A stretch of 64,000 bases of DNA, from positions 2,914,001 to 2,978,000 of the forward strand of contig CP185379.1 in the NCBI GenBank assembly GCA_049177215.1, given 5' to 3'. Within the stretch, counting starts at the first letter, position 1; each line of letters starts with the position of its first letter. Below are positions 6,632 through 14,309 of the stretch, piece after piece. The DNA is from Pollutiaquabacter aromativorans. Lineage in GTDB: Bacteria; Bacteroidota; Bacteroidia; AKYH767-A; 2013-40CM-41-45. The position numbers were made by a program, and so were the translations under genes. Under the pieces are notes generated by a model. The model did no database searches and had not been told where the DNA came from. It was given only the letters and a program-made list of their open reading frames with translations.

Positions 6632-6972
6632 CTCTCGCCAAAATACTCCACCACCGCCTGCTTCAACAAAATATCCTGTTCGCGTAGCGTGAGGGGCGGG
6701 AGTTTTTGGACGAGTTCCCAGATGGGCCAGCCTTCGGGGTCCTGGCCTTCGAGGCGGTAGTAGCCGTACGGACTGAGCACCCGACAAACGGCGATGTGCA
6801 TGAGGTCCTGTTTTTCGTCCTTCGAATATTTCATCGGACCACGTCCCAGCTCCTGTACGCCGATCAGGAACAACATGCTCTGCAAATCGGGCTCTTCGCC
6901 GAATTGATCCGCCATCCGCTTGACCAGCCGGTCCCAGCGTGTCCTTAAGAGTTCCAGTTCGTCGCTTTCCAT
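6622..6972 (-). CDS. Conserved hypothetical protein
   Basis: I do not recognise this 116-residue soluble protein. It reads MESDELELLRTRWDRLVKRM, then a helical region (FGEEPDLQSMLFLIGVQELG), a KYSKDEKQDLMHIAVCRVLS segment and WPIWELVQKLPPLTLREQDILLKQAVVEYF at the end. It looks all-alpha and cytoplasmic. The start is set at 6972 because a promoter box (TACCTTTG on the minus strand, 6981-6988) lies inside the longer open frame. The last residues (SEQ) and stop codon come from the CTGTTCA heptamer array. Divergent from the vWA gene. Confidence 0.75.
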   Translation of the reverse strand: MESDELELLRTRWDRLVKRMADQFGEEPDLQSMLFLIGVQELGRGPMKYSKDEKQDLMHIAVCRVLSPYGYYRLEGQDPEGWPIWELVQKLPPLTLREQDILLKQAVVEYFGESEQ

Positions 6973-6980
6973 GCGCGGCG

Positions 6981-6988
6981 CAAAGGTA
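6981..6988 (-). promoter_or_regulatory. -7 promoter box of the gene ending at 6622
   Basis: TACCTTTG on the minus strand, 8 bp before the ATG at 6972. It excludes the upstream TTG start of the longer frame and predicts a leader of only about two bases. Confidence 0.6.
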
Positions 6989-7017
6989 GCCAATTGTCAG
7001 GGTTGACGCGGGTTTCC

Positions 7018-7025
7018 TACCTTTG
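7018..7025 (+). promoter_or_regulatory. -7 promoter box of the vWA gene
   Basis: TACCTTTG with an upstream TTG (in CAATTGTCAGG) 21 bp away fits a Bacteroidota promoter. It lies inside the longer open frame that begins at 6994, which argues for a start codon further downstream. Confidence 0.6.
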
Positions 7026-7068
7026 CCCGCCCTCCGGAAAAGTTCCGCCAAAGGCCCTCGCTGACCCT

Positions 7069-8217
7069 GTGCTTCGCTCCCGTTTTTCCCGCTTTCTCCT
7101 GGTCCTGCTGCTCATCGCAGGACTGTTCCCGGCACGGGTCGCCGATGCCCAAAAATCCACCGGCACGCCGGTCGACGTGGTCTTCTGCCTCGACCTTTCC
7201 AGCAGCGCCAACACGCTGATCGACCACTTCCGCAATCACCTCTGGGATTACTGGCGCTTCTTCGCCCGCTGCAAGCCGCGTCCGAACTTCCGCATCGGCG
7301 TGGTGGCCTACTCCCGCTTCAGTTACGGCAAGCAAACCGGCTACAGCAAGGTGATCAAGGACCTGGGCACCGACTTCGAACGCATGAGCAGCATCCTGTT
7401 CAAGATCCCGTCGCGGATCGAGAAGGGCGACCAGTACGTCGGCTCCGCGCTGAAGACCTGCCTGAGCAAGGTGAGCTGGTCGCAGGACCCCGACGCCATC
7501 AAGATGATCTTCCTCGTGGGCAACGGAGACGTGAACCTGGGCGGCGAGAGCGTCGACAAGGCCGTGGAGCGCCTGCGCCAGCAGGAGGTGATGATCCATA
7601 CGATCTACTGCGTCGCGCCCGGCGAACGCAAGGCGGTACGCGGCTGGCAGCGCATCGCGCAATACAGCGGCGGCAAGCACGACGCCATCTCGCTCCGCAC
7701 CCGGTACTTCGACAATGTCGCGGGCTTCAACCTGCAGCGCTTCCGCGCGCTGAACCGGAAGTTCAACGCCACCTACCTCTATTACGGTGTCGGCGGGGCC
7801 AAGCGCTGGCGGATGCAGACGGAAGAAGACAACCACATCTACGTCACCAACACCGAAGGCTATCGCTTCCGGGCGCTGTACAAGATCTCGGACGATTACC
7901 AGCAGAAGAACGCCGACTGGGACCTCGTCGATCTCTACTACCGCAACCCGGTCGCCTTCATGCAGGTGGACCGCAAGACGCTGAACGACTCCTGCAGGAA
8001 GATGACCAACGCGCAGTTGAAGTCGTACATCATCTACAAGAAATACGAACGCAAGAAACTCGCGGCGCTGATCGCCGACATGGTCACCGAGAAAGAACTG
8101 AAAGACCGCGAAGCGGGCCGACTCACCCAGAAACGCATGCCGACACTCGACGTGGTCAGCCTGCGCATGCTGCGGGAGATCCTGGTGCCCCGCGGCATCC
8201 AATGTCCGGAATACTGA
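7069..8217 (+). CDS. Exported von Willebrand factor A domain protein
   Basis: The GTG at 7069 gives a signal peptide (LRSRFSRFLLVLLLIAGLFPARVADAQ). The frame is open back to 6994, but a promoter box lies in that part. The vWA domain (about 33-220) has the metal site motif DLSSS at residue 42 followed by SANTLIDHFRNHLW, a conserved Thr region and the FLVGNGDVNLGG strand. The C-terminal half (to residue 382) is a charged helical region (KYERKKLAALIADMVTEKEL) of unknown role. vWA domains bind protein partners through a metal ion. The gene is 1 bp from the TerB/DnaJ gene and probably cotranscribed with it. Confidence 0.85.
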   Translation: MLRSRFSRFLLVLLLIAGLFPARVADAQKSTGTPVDVVFCLDLSSSANTLIDHFRNHLWDYWRFFARCKPRPNFRIGVVAYSRFSYGKQTGYSKVIKDLGTDFERMSSILFKIPSRIEKGDQYVGSALKTCLSKVSWSQDPDAIKMIFLVGNGDVNLGGESVDKAVERLRQQEVMIHTIYCVAPGERKAVRGWQRIAQYSGGKHDAISLRTRYFDNVAGFNLQRFRALNRKFNATYLYYGVGGAKRWRMQTEEDNHIYVTNTEGYRFRALYKISDDYQQKNADWDLVDLYYRNPVAFMQVDRKTLNDSCRKMTNAQLKSYIIYKKYERKKLAALIADMVTEKELKDREAGRLTQKRMPTLDVVSLRMLREILVPRGIQCPEY

Positions 8218-8218
8218 G

Positions 8219-8938
8219 ATGAGCGCATTCAACAAATGGATCTTCGGCGGGCTCGGCTGGGCCCTGGGCGGACCGATCGGCGGCATCCTCGGCTTCGCCC
8301 TGGGCGCGATCACCGAAGAATCCGGCAAGACCTACAAGGCCGAGCCGCAACGCATGCTGCCGAACGACTTCAGCGCGGCGCTGTTGGTACTGTGCGCGGC
8401 GGTGATGAAAGCCGACCAGAAGGTGATGCGCTCGGAGCTGGAGTTCGTCCGGCAATTCTTTGCGCGTCAGTTCGGCGAGCAGATCACCCAGGACCGCATG
8501 CTGTTGTTCCGGGAGATCCTGAAGCAGGACATCGCCATCGGCGCCGTCTGCGGACAGGTACGCCAGATGGTGGACCCGCCCTCCCGCCTGCAACTGCTGC
8601 ACCTGCTGTTCGGCCTGGCCGCGTCCGACGGACAAGTCTCCAAGCCGGAGCTCACCGTGCTGGAACAGATCGCCCACCTGATCGGCATCGCCGGAAAAGA
8701 TTTTGAGAGCATCAAAGCCATGTTCGTCTCCGATCCCGACGCGGCCTACCGCATCCTCGAGATCGAACGCACGGTCAGCGACGACGAAGTCAAGAAGGCC
8801 TACCGCCGCATGGCGATGAAATACCATCCCGACAAAGTCCACCACCTCGGTCCCGAGTACCAGAAAGACGCCCAGGAAAAGTTCAAGAAGATCAACGAGG
8901 CGTATGAGGAGGTGAAGCGGGAGCGGGGGATGAAGTGA
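8219..8938 (+). CDS. DjlA-like protein with TerB and J domains
   Basis: This is a co-chaperone that would stimulate a DnaK-type Hsp70. The 239-residue protein has an N-terminal Gly-rich hydrophobic hairpin (WIFGGLGWALGGPIGGILGFALG), then a TerB-like helical domain (about 45-150, with KADQKVMRSELEFVRQFF and AASDGQVSKPELTVLEQIA, each with the acidic turn of that family), and a C-terminal J domain (about 172-238) with the essential HPD triad near residue 203 (KYHPDKVHHLG). The order matches DjlA, whose glycine-zipper segment enters the inner membrane. It follows the vWA gene with 1 bp between. The stop codon is directly followed by heptamer repeats. Confidence 0.92.
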   Translation: MSAFNKWIFGGLGWALGGPIGGILGFALGAITEESGKTYKAEPQRMLPNDFSAALLVLCAAVMKADQKVMRSELEFVRQFFARQFGEQITQDRMLLFREILKQDIAIGAVCGQVRQMVDPPSRLQLLHLLFGLAASDGQVSKPELTVLEQIAHLIGIAGKDFESIKAMFVSDPDAAYRILEIERTVSDDEVKKAYRRMAMKYHPDKVHHLGPEYQKDAQEKFKKINEAYEEVKRERGMK

Positions 8939-9104
8939 GTTTCCGGTTTCGAGTTTCGGGTTTCGGGTTAGTTGAAGGTTGAAGGTTGAAGGTTGAAAGT
9001 TGAAGGTTGAAAGTTGAAAGTTGAAAGTTGCGTTTCGGCTCACTGCTCACATCCCGCGTCCCTCCATAATAACAACTGGAAACCCGAAACCGGAAACCCG
9101 AAAC
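8939..9104 (+). repeat. GTTTCGG and GTTGAAG heptamer arrays with inverted arm
   Basis: Starting with the first base after the stop codon: four GTTTCSR units (8939-8966), then GTTA, then eight GTTGAAG/GTTGAAA units (8971-9026). Bases 9078-9104 are the inverse units GGAAACC/CGAAACC and can pair with 8939-8966 as a stem with a loop of about 110 bases. The frame that runs through this into the next gene is not taken as coding. Confidence 0.9.
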
Positions 9105-9155
9105 TGCAAACCACAAAACCCGAGCACCAAATCTGCGTACAAGCAGTTCCTATCC

Positions 9156-9623
9156 ATGAACCTGCTCGATCTCCTCCTCGCCCTCATCCTGCTCATCGGA
9201 CTGGTGAAGGGGTTCATCAACGGTTTCATTTATGAGCTGGCGGTGGTGGCGAGTTTTTTTCTGGGGATCTACCTGGGCTGGCGACTGGCGGATACGGTGG
9301 CTCCGAAAGTCGCGTCGATGCTAGACACTTCCCCGACCACGACGCATTACATCGCATTCTTCCTGGTGTTCCTGGCGGTATCGGTGGGGATCTTCTTCCT
9401 GGCGAAGTTGCTGGAAGGACTGATCGGCATCGCGGCGCTGGGGATCTTCAACAAACTACTCGGCGCCCTGTTCGGCTTCGGCAAGTACCTGCTCATCACC
9501 AGCGTGGCCCTCTACTTTTTTCACAAGGCCGATGCAAAGTTCCACTGGCTCAAAGCGGACACTAAGGCGGAGTCGGTCTTGTATTATCGGGTGTTGAAGG
9601 TAGCGCCGGCGCTGTGGAAGTAG
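9156..9623 (+). CDS. CvpA family membrane protein
   Basis: The 155-residue inner-membrane protein has four predicted helices: LLDLLLALILLIGLVKGF, YELAVVASFFLGIYLGW, YIAFFLVFLAVSVGIFFLA and LLGALFGFGKYLLITSVALYFF. The NLLDLLL..LI.G..KGFxxGFIYELA start and the LLGALFGFGK loop are the CvpA signature (colicin V production family). The molecular role is unknown; the family is linked to envelope stability. The ATG at 9156 is chosen because the in-frame sequence upstream is heptamer repeat. The stop codon TAG overlaps the first GGGACGA unit of the next repeat block. Confidence 0.9.
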   Translation: MNLLDLLLALILLIGLVKGFINGFIYELAVVASFFLGIYLGWRLADTVAPKVASMLDTSPTTTHYIAFFLVFLAVSVGIFFLAKLLEGLIGIAALGIFNKLLGALFGFGKYLLITSVALYFFHKADAKFHWLKADTKAESVLYYRVLKVAPALWK

Positions 9624-10055
9624 GGACGAGGGACGAGACCGAGGGACGAGTGTGTTCCGAGTTTCGGGTTCCGAGTTTCGGGTTTCGTGTTAAAATAGCT
9701 CTCCCGTACGTTGTATTGTTAAAATTCTATTCACTGTTCACTTTTCACTGTTTACTGAAACAAAACGTCCCGGCATCGACTCATCGGGGACCGATCTACG
9801 GCCATTTCATGCCTCATACCTGATGGATCATTTCCGCGACCCCTACGGGGCCGAAATAAAAAATGGATTCTCGGTGCCAGGATACCGTGACCCCTACGGG
9901 GTCATCGTTAGCTCAACGACTGGCGTTGCGTTAATCCGCCCGCCCAGGCATGCTACAGGCAAGGGCAAACTGCCTACTGTTTACTGTTTACTGTTTACTG
10001 TTCACTATTCGCTATTCGCTATTCGCTATTCGCTCCACACTGTTCACTGTTCACT
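9624..10055 (+). repeat. Composite heptamer-mosaic block, forward orientation (short)
   Basis: No gene is seen. In order: GGGACGA with the GAGACCGAGGGACGAG segment (9622-9650), TTTCGGG/TTCCGAG heptamers (9655-9690), a CCCGTACGTTGTATTGTT stretch, TTCACTG/TTTACTG units, palindrome module F, CTGCCTACTGTTTACTG, GCTATTC units (10005-10032) and CTGTTCA units that run into the pgk stop codon. Same module order as 5183-6631, with one module instead of three and no 30-bp hairpin. Confidence 0.85.
9765..9960 (+). repeat. Palindrome module, copy F
   Basis: Palindromic units at 9838-9852 and 9889-9903 (GACCCCTACGGGGTC). The third palindrome is cut to CCCAGGCATGC, then continues directly into CTACAGGCAAGGGCAAACTG. 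Confidence 0.85.
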
Positions 10056-11261
10056 CAAAACAGCCGCTACTCCCGGCAGCACCTTTCCCTCAAAATACTC
10101 CAGCAGTGCTCCACCGCCGGTGGAAACATAGGAGACTTTGTCGCCGAAACCGAATTGGTTGACGGCCGCGGCGGAGTCGCCACCGCCGATGAGGGAGTAC
10201 GCGCCCTTGACCGTCGCTTCCGCGATGGCTTCCGCGACTTTGCGGGTACCGTTGGCGAACTTTTCCATTTCGAACACGCCCATCGGTCCGTTCCAGAGGA
10301 TGGTCTTCGATTCGCGGATCACCTGCTGGAAGTCGGCCACGGCCTGCGGGCCGATGTCGAGTCCCATCCAGCTGTCGGGGATCGCGTTGTTGGCCGCGAT
10401 GGAGGTGTTGGCGTCCTTGTCGAACTTGTCGCCGAGCACCGAGTCCGCTGGCAGGAGCAGTCGACAACCTTTCGCCTTTGCCTTTTCGATCAGTGATTTG
10501 GCCAGGTCGAGCTTGTCTTCTTCCACAAGCGAGTTGCCGACCTGTCCGCCCATGGCTTTGAAGAACGTATACGCCATCCCGCCGCCGATGAGAATGTTGT
10601 CGGCCTTGTCGAGGAGGTTTTCGATGATGAGGATCTTATCGCTCACCTTCGCTCCGCCCATCACCGCGGTATACGGACGGGCGGGCTGGTGCATGACCTT
10701 CTCAGCATTGTCGAGCTCGGCGGCCATGAGGTAGCCGAAGCATTTCTTGCCGGGGAAGCTGGAGGCGATGACGGCGGTGGAAGCATGCGCACGGTGCGCG
10801 GTACCGAAGGCGTCGTTCACGTAGAAGTTGCCGTGCCGCGCGAGTTGCGCGGCGAATTCCGCGTCGCCTTTCTCTTCCTGCTTGTAGAAGCGCAGGTTCT
10901 CCAGCAGCAGCACTTCACCCGGCTTCAGGGCAGCCGATTGAGCGTAGGCGTCGTCGCCGATGCAATCGTCGGAAAAGCGGACCGGCCGACCGAGCAGTTC
11001 GGCGGTGCGTTGTACGGCATGCCGCAGGGTGAATTTCTCACGATCGATGGATCCATCTTCTTTCAGCTTCTTGAGCGGGCGGCCCAGGTGGGAAAGCAGG
11101 ACCACCGATCCTCCGTCGGCGAGGATCTTGTTGATGGTCGGCAGGGCAGCCCGGATACGGGTATCGTCGGTGATCCGGAAAGACTTATCCAGGGGAACAT
11201 TGAAATCCACACGCACCAGCACCCGCAGGCCGGCGAAGTTGAACGAATCGACGGTTTTCAT
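10044..11261 (-). CDS. pgk: Phosphoglycerate kinase
   Basis: It interconverts 1,3-bisphosphoglycerate plus ADP and 3-phosphoglycerate plus ATP in glycolysis. The 405 residues contain the N-domain substrate site (VLVRVDFNVPLD, then LLSHLGRP, then FGTAHRAHAST), the hinge GGAKVSDKI and the C-domain nucleotide site (WNGPMGVFE, GGGDSAAAVNQFG). The Met at 11261 is chosen; a promoter box (TACCTTCG, minus strand, 11267-11274) is only 5 bp upstream, which excludes the longer frame to 11324. The last residues (SEQ) and stop codon are made of a CTGTTCACT heptamer, so repeat DNA has reached the 3' end of the gene. Confidence 0.97.
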   Translation of the reverse strand: MKTVDSFNFAGLRVLVRVDFNVPLDKSFRITDDTRIRAALPTINKILADGGSVVLLSHLGRPLKKLKEDGSIDREKFTLRHAVQRTAELLGRPVRFSDDCIGDDAYAQSAALKPGEVLLLENLRFYKQEEKGDAEFAAQLARHGNFYVNDAFGTAHRAHASTAVIASSFPGKKCFGYLMAAELDNAEKVMHQPARPYTAVMGGAKVSDKILIIENLLDKADNILIGGGMAYTFFKAMGGQVGNSLVEEDKLDLAKSLIEKAKAKGCRLLLPADSVLGDKFDKDANTSIAANNAIPDSWMGLDIGPQAVADFQQVIRESKTILWNGPMGVFEMEKFANGTRKVAEAIAEATVKGAYSLIGGGDSAAAVNQFGFGDKVSYVSTGGGALLEYFEGKVLPGVAAVLSEQ

Positions 11262-11266
11262 GGGTG

Positions 11267-11274
11267 CGAAGGTA
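11267..11274 (-). promoter_or_regulatory. -7 promoter box of pgk
   Basis: TACCTTCG on the minus strand, ending 5 bp from the pgk ATG. Transcription would start at or next to the start codon, so the mRNA is probably leaderless. Confidence 0.6.
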
Positions 11275-11314
11275 AAAAACGTGAAAGGCACCTGACCGCT
11301 CCGTGTCAAGTTGA

Positions 11315-12088
11315 TTACTGACACGCAACCACCAACCGCAACGCCCCATCAAAGAACGGCCCACTGCGGTAGTGCCCGAACCGGCGTTCCCATTCGCCGT
11401 TTTGGAGGGCGGTGGCGAGGCGCTCGACCAGCACGGCTTCCTGCCCGGCCGGCAGGAAACCCCAGGCCGATTGCGCCTTGCGGACTTCCGCCCGCAGAAA
11501 GGCTTCGGGCCGGGCGTAGAAGGCTTCCTGGAATCCGTCGACGCAATCGATCGGAATCGGCACGCGGATGATCTCGGCTGCGCCGCCCAATGCCGCTGCG
11601 ATCGTATCGAGCTTCGGATAACGCGCACGCTCTACGGCAACGAGTTCGGGGAAGTAGTGGGCGTTCCAGAAATCGTCCAGCCCGTCGGGATCGTAAGTCA
11701 TGATCACTACCGGTCCGCGCGTCACCCTCCGCATCTCCCGCAAACCGGCGGGAAGGTCGGGCCAGTGGTGCACGCTGAGCAACGACATGGAAGCATCGAA
11801 CGCGTTATCGTCGAACGGAAGCTGATCCGCGCGTGCGTCGATGGCGGGAACGCGACCGGCAGACAGGCGTTGCACACGCATGCTGGCCGAGGGTTCTACC
11901 GCAACCACATAACGATCATCCGGCTCGTACGAACCCGCACCCGCGCCGACGTTCAGGATGGTCCGGGCTTTCCCAAGCGCCCGATGGATGTACGCCGCGA
12001 TACGCGGATCGGTCCGGCGATGCCGGGCATAGTGAACCGGAGCGGCGTCGTAGTCGAAGCCGGGGTGGTGGAAGTCGGGATCCTGCAT
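11315..12088 (-). CDS. Class I SAM-dependent methyltransferase
   Basis: The 257-residue protein starts PGFDYDAAPVHYARHRRTDPRI and has the SAM-binding motif I ILNVGAGAGSYEP near residue 43, an acidic residue at the end of strand 2 (VVAVEPSASM), a DARADQLPFDDNAFD motif and the post-motif SLLSVHHWPDL. This is the Methyltransf_11 arrangement, as in ubiquinone or small-molecule methyltransferases. The substrate cannot be read from the sequence. It lies between pgk and a GNAT gene on the same strand, with about 45 bp to the GNAT gene. Confidence 0.85.
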   Translation of the reverse strand: MQDPDFHHPGFDYDAAPVHYARHRRTDPRIAAYIHRALGKARTILNVGAGAGSYEPDDRYVVAVEPSASMRVQRLSAGRVPAIDARADQLPFDDNAFDASMSLLSVHHWPDLPAGLREMRRVTRGPVVIMTYDPDGLDDFWNAHYFPELVAVERARYPKLDTIAAALGGAAEIIRVPIPIDCVDGFQEAFYARPEAFLRAEVRKAQSAWGFLPAGQEAVLVERLATALQNGEWERRFGHYRSGPFFDGALRLVVACQ

Positions 12089-12134
12089 GTTCAGGTAGAA
12101 TAGACTAGCGAGAACGGTTACGAAGTTGATTTAT

Positions 12135-12590
12135 TCAAGTGCGCTGATTCCATTCCATCTCCACCAGGTCGTACCCGGGCGCCCAGAAATCGGGAACGGT
12201 TCGCAGGGTTCGAAAACCGTTCTTTTCGTAGAAGCCATAACTGATCTGACTGGTCCTGACCTTTACCACCTGAATGCGCGGATCGGCCGCCAGCCGGAGC
12301 AGACGATGCTGCAACAAACGTGTTCCATAGCCTTTCCCCTGCGCGTCGGGGTGGAAAACATCCCAACTGATGCGGGCGCATCGCTCCTCCGGAAAATAAT
12401 TGATGCCGCCGCAACCGATGATCCGCTCCGCTTCACACGCCACAGCATAGTCTTCGCGTTCCGAGTCGAGGTAACGCGCAAAGTCGTCCGCTTCGGTCGG
12501 CGCGAAGAAGGTCGGAATGTTCAACGCCAGCAGCGAAAGCAGCACCGGCCGGTCGGCCGGCACGTACGGTCGGATAGAAAAATCGGGCAT
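12135..12590 (-). CDS. GNAT family N-acetyltransferase
   Basis: It transfers an acetyl group from acetyl-CoA to an amine of unknown identity. The 151 residues show the GNAT order: FSIRPYVPADRPVLLSLL at the N-terminus, the VACEAERIIGCGGINYF strand, ISWDVFHPDAQGKGYGTRLLQHRLL (motif A, with the Q-G-K-G-Y-G pyrophosphate loop near 90) and VRTSQISYGFYEKNGFRTL (motif B). It is the middle of a minus-strand run of small genes (12135-13477), but the gap to the SRPBCC gene leaves operon membership open. Confidence 0.88.
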   Translation of the reverse strand: MPDFSIRPYVPADRPVLLSLLALNIPTFFAPTEADDFARYLDSEREDYAVACEAERIIGCGGINYFPEERCARISWDVFHPDAQGKGYGTRLLQHRLLRLAADPRIQVVKVRTSQISYGFYEKNGFRTLRTVPDFWAPGYDLVEMEWNQRT

Positions 12591-12642
12591 CGCTCCGTAA
12601 AGGTACGCGATGCCCGAGGGTGAAGGCGGATGCGGGCAGGAA

Positions 12643-13149
12643 TTAACGATGCTGCGCCAGCAATTCGTCGAGGTTGCCGTGCGCCATGGTGAAGCCTTCT
12701 TCGAAGCCGAGCTCGATGATGCGCTGCAGGTCTTCTTCCGAATTGAAGGTCACATCCACCGTCACTTCCGTGCCTTCCGGAACCGGACGGAATTCATTCT
12801 TCCACGCCATACCGGGGAACGCATCGGTGCGTACGCCCTGCTCGTCGCAAAAGAAATCGTCGCCGGTGAATTCGCGTTGCGGCCGGATCGTGTGGAAATT
12901 GAAGCACGCGAACATTTTGGAACCGTCCGGCCCGAGCATGTAATAGAGCCAGTGTCCGCCTTCGCGGAAGTCGTACGATTTGGTGACCGCCTTGAAGGGC
13001 TTCGGCGCCCACCATTGTTCGAGCAGGTCTTTTTCCGTCCATGCACGCCAGACCAGGTCGATCGGACCCAGGAACGTACGGTGGATGATCAGTTTGCGGT
13101 TCGCGAGATCCTTAACAATTCGCGTCGGAGGAGGGGTTGTCATTTGCAT
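12643..13149 (-). CDS. SRPBCC (AHSA1-like) domain protein
   Basis: The 168-residue protein is a single START-like helix-grip domain: LIIHRTFLGPIDLVWRAWTEKDLLEQWWAPKPF is the AHSA1 signature, followed by GGHWLYYMLGPDG and the C-terminal helix LQRIIELGFEEGFTMAHGNLDELL. Such domains bind small hydrophobic ligands in a cavity. Its start overlaps the end of the ArsR-family regulator by 38 bp, a common gene pair in which the regulator controls both genes. The ligand is unknown. Confidence 0.9.
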   Translation of the reverse strand: MQMTTPPPTRIVKDLANRKLIIHRTFLGPIDLVWRAWTEKDLLEQWWAPKPFKAVTKSYDFREGGHWLYYMLGPDGSKMFACFNFHTIRPQREFTGDDFFCDEQGVRTDAFPGMAWKNEFRPVPEGTEVTVDVTFNSEEDLQRIIELGFEEGFTMAHGNLDELLAQHR

Positions 13150-13477
13150 TGGTTTTGTTTTTTAGTTGAAGGAGGAGGTCGTCGAGCTGGGTGTAACGTT
13201 GTTCCCAGAGTTGACGGAATTGTTCGATCCAGTCGGCCACTGACTTCAGCTTCTCGGGCGGTACCTGATAATAGATCTCGCGACCCTGCTGCCTGCTCTC
13301 GATGATGCCGCATTCGTCGAGGATGCGGACGTGCTTGGATATCGCCTGACGGGAGACGGAGAAATTCTCGGCCAAGGCGTTCGGCGTCATGGCTTGCAGG
13401 ACCAACAGACTGATGATCGCGCGCCGGGTGGGATCGGCAATGGCCTGGAAAATATCGCGGCGTGGTTGGGGTGACAT
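13112..13477 (-). CDS. ArsR-family transcriptional regulator
   Basis: The 121-residue protein is a winged helix-turn-helix repressor: RRDIFQAIADPTRRAIISLLVL is the ArsR opening, ALAENFSVSRQAISKHVRILDECGII the recognition helix region, and ESRQQGREIYYQV the wing. The C-terminal helix with LWEQRYTQLDDLLLQLK resembles regulators paired with SRPBCC genes. No Cys metal site of the ArsR/SmtB kind is seen, so it probably senses something other than a metal. The Met at 13477 is chosen over 13510 because the longer form would translate the operator. Overlaps the SRPBCC gene by 38 bp. Confidence 0.92.
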   Translation of the reverse strand: MSPQPRRDIFQAIADPTRRAIISLLVLQAMTPNALAENFSVSRQAISKHVRILDECGIIESRQQGREIYYQVPPEKLKSVADWIEQFRQLWEQRYTQLDDLLLQLKNKTNANDNPSSDANC

Positions 13478-13479
13478 TG

Positions 13480-13523
13480 TGCAACTATATGGTTGCAAAT
13501 ATATGTGCAATTATATGGTTGCA
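13480..13523 (-). promoter_or_regulatory. Double operator and promoter of the ArsR/SRPBCC operon
   Basis: Two 18-bp sites lie 26 bp apart centre to centre: the palindrome-armed TGCAACTATATGGTTGCA (13480-13497) and TGCAATTATATGGTTGCA (13506-13523). On the minus strand, a TATATTTG promoter box (13496-13503) sits between them, with a TTG about 18 bp further upstream inside the second site. A dimer on either site would block RNA polymerase. The first site ends 2 bp before the regulator ATG, which suggests autorepression. Confidence 0.8.
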
Positions 13524-13543
13524 AAAGGAGTGGAGAATAAAAA

Positions 13544-13571
13544 TTAGTAATTAGTAATTAGTAATTGAAAA
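13544..13571 (+). repeat. Short TTAGTAA heptamer array
   Basis: Three perfect TTAGTAA units followed by TTGAAAA in the same phase, between the ArsR promoter and the methyltransferase stop codon. The same unit recurs at 52106-52126. Confidence 0.8.
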
Positions 13572-13585
13572 TCAATGATTTAAAA

Positions 13586-14248
13586 TTACAAAGTGGCGAA
13601 GAACCCGATTTGGGCCCTGCAAATCATGATTTCGTAGCGGACATTTCCCGCGTCGGGGTGTACGGTCCAGGTGTCTGTTAGTTGGAATCCTTCGTTGGCC
13701 AGATCCGCTCGGAGGGCTTCCGGTTCGTGGTTATTGAACCACACCCGATCGCCGGTGCTACCGGTACGAAAGCCGGTCTCGCCTCCGGGTTCGACCACGA
13801 TGCTGAGGTAGAGTTGTCCGTTGGCGACCAGGTTCGCCCGACAGTAGCGTAAGAACTCGCGCACCTCCGCGCCGGACAGATACGGCAGGCCGAAGCCGCA
13901 CACGATCGCATGATAGGGTTGCGCCGGTATCGGCAAGGAACGAAGATCCCCCTGTACGAATTGCGCAGCCGGCACGAGGTGTCGTGCCTGCTCAACCATG
14001 GCAGGGGCATAGTCGATGCCGGTGATACGCAGATCGGGTCGCTGTTTTAAAAAGTAGTGGGCCATGATGCCGGGACCGCAGGCAGCATCCAGCACACGCG
14101 CCTCTTTTGGTAAACGCGACAAGAGTGCATCGTATCCCGTCTTGTAAAGCGCAGGGTCGAGAAATTTCTCCGCGTATAAGGCGGCGTTTTTATCCCAACT
14201 GGACTGGGATTCCGCTTCATCAAACGAGTCTTTATCCTTCGAATGCAT
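13586..14248 (-). CDS. Class I SAM-dependent methyltransferase
   Basis: The 220-residue protein starts MHSKDKDSFDEAESQSSWDKNAALYAEKF. Motif I is RVLDAACGPGIMAHYF (near residue 52), followed by ITGIDYAPAMVEQAR and FVQGDLRSLPIPAQPYHAIVCGFGLPYL, a typical small-molecule methyltransferase core. Met 14248 is chosen because the longer frame to 14434 would cover the holB promoter and start on the opposite strand. Divergent from holB with 61 bp between the start codons. Substrate unknown. Confidence 0.85.
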   Translation of the reverse strand: MHSKDKDSFDEAESQSSWDKNAALYAEKFLDPALYKTGYDALLSRLPKEARVLDAACGPGIMAHYFLKQRPDLRITGIDYAPAMVEQARHLVPAAQFVQGDLRSLPIPAQPYHAIVCGFGLPYLSGAEVREFLRYCRANLVANGQLYLSIVVEPGGETGFRTGSTGDRVWFNNHEPEALRADLANEGFQLTDTWTVHPDAGNVRYEIMICRAQIGFFATL

Positions 14249-14295
14249 AACCAAGTGCAAGATAAGGTTACAGGGTACTCCAAGGCGGCATTTCG

Positions 14296-14303
14296 TAACT
14301 TCG
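14296..14303 (+). promoter_or_regulatory. -7 promoter box of holB
   Basis: TAACTTCG, 6 bp before the ATG at 14310. The start of transcription is expected at or within a base or two of the start codon. Confidence 0.55.
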
Positions 14304-14309
14304 CCACCC

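Noticed and set aside
6383..6760. Open frames that read YSLFAIR again and again
   Set aside because: A 7-bp repeat cycles through all three codon phases and gives a stop-free 7-residue peptide repeat. The frames have no start signal and exist only because of the array.
6997..8328. 443-residue frame on the minus strand
   Set aside because: It is exactly antisense to the vWA gene, which has a signal peptide, MIDAS motif and promoter. Long antisense frames are normal at this GC.
8156..9043. 295-residue frame on the minus strand
   Set aside because: Antisense to the TerB/DnaJ gene, with an N-terminus made of heptamer repeats (FNFQLSTFNFQ).
9021..9155. N-terminal extension of the CvpA-like protein
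   Set aside because: The sequence is a translation of GAAACCC heptamers, and a normal start follows at 9156.
11262..11324. N-terminal extension of pgk (MSVINLTRSGQ)
   Set aside because: The promoter box lies inside it and pgk normally starts near MKTVDSFNF.
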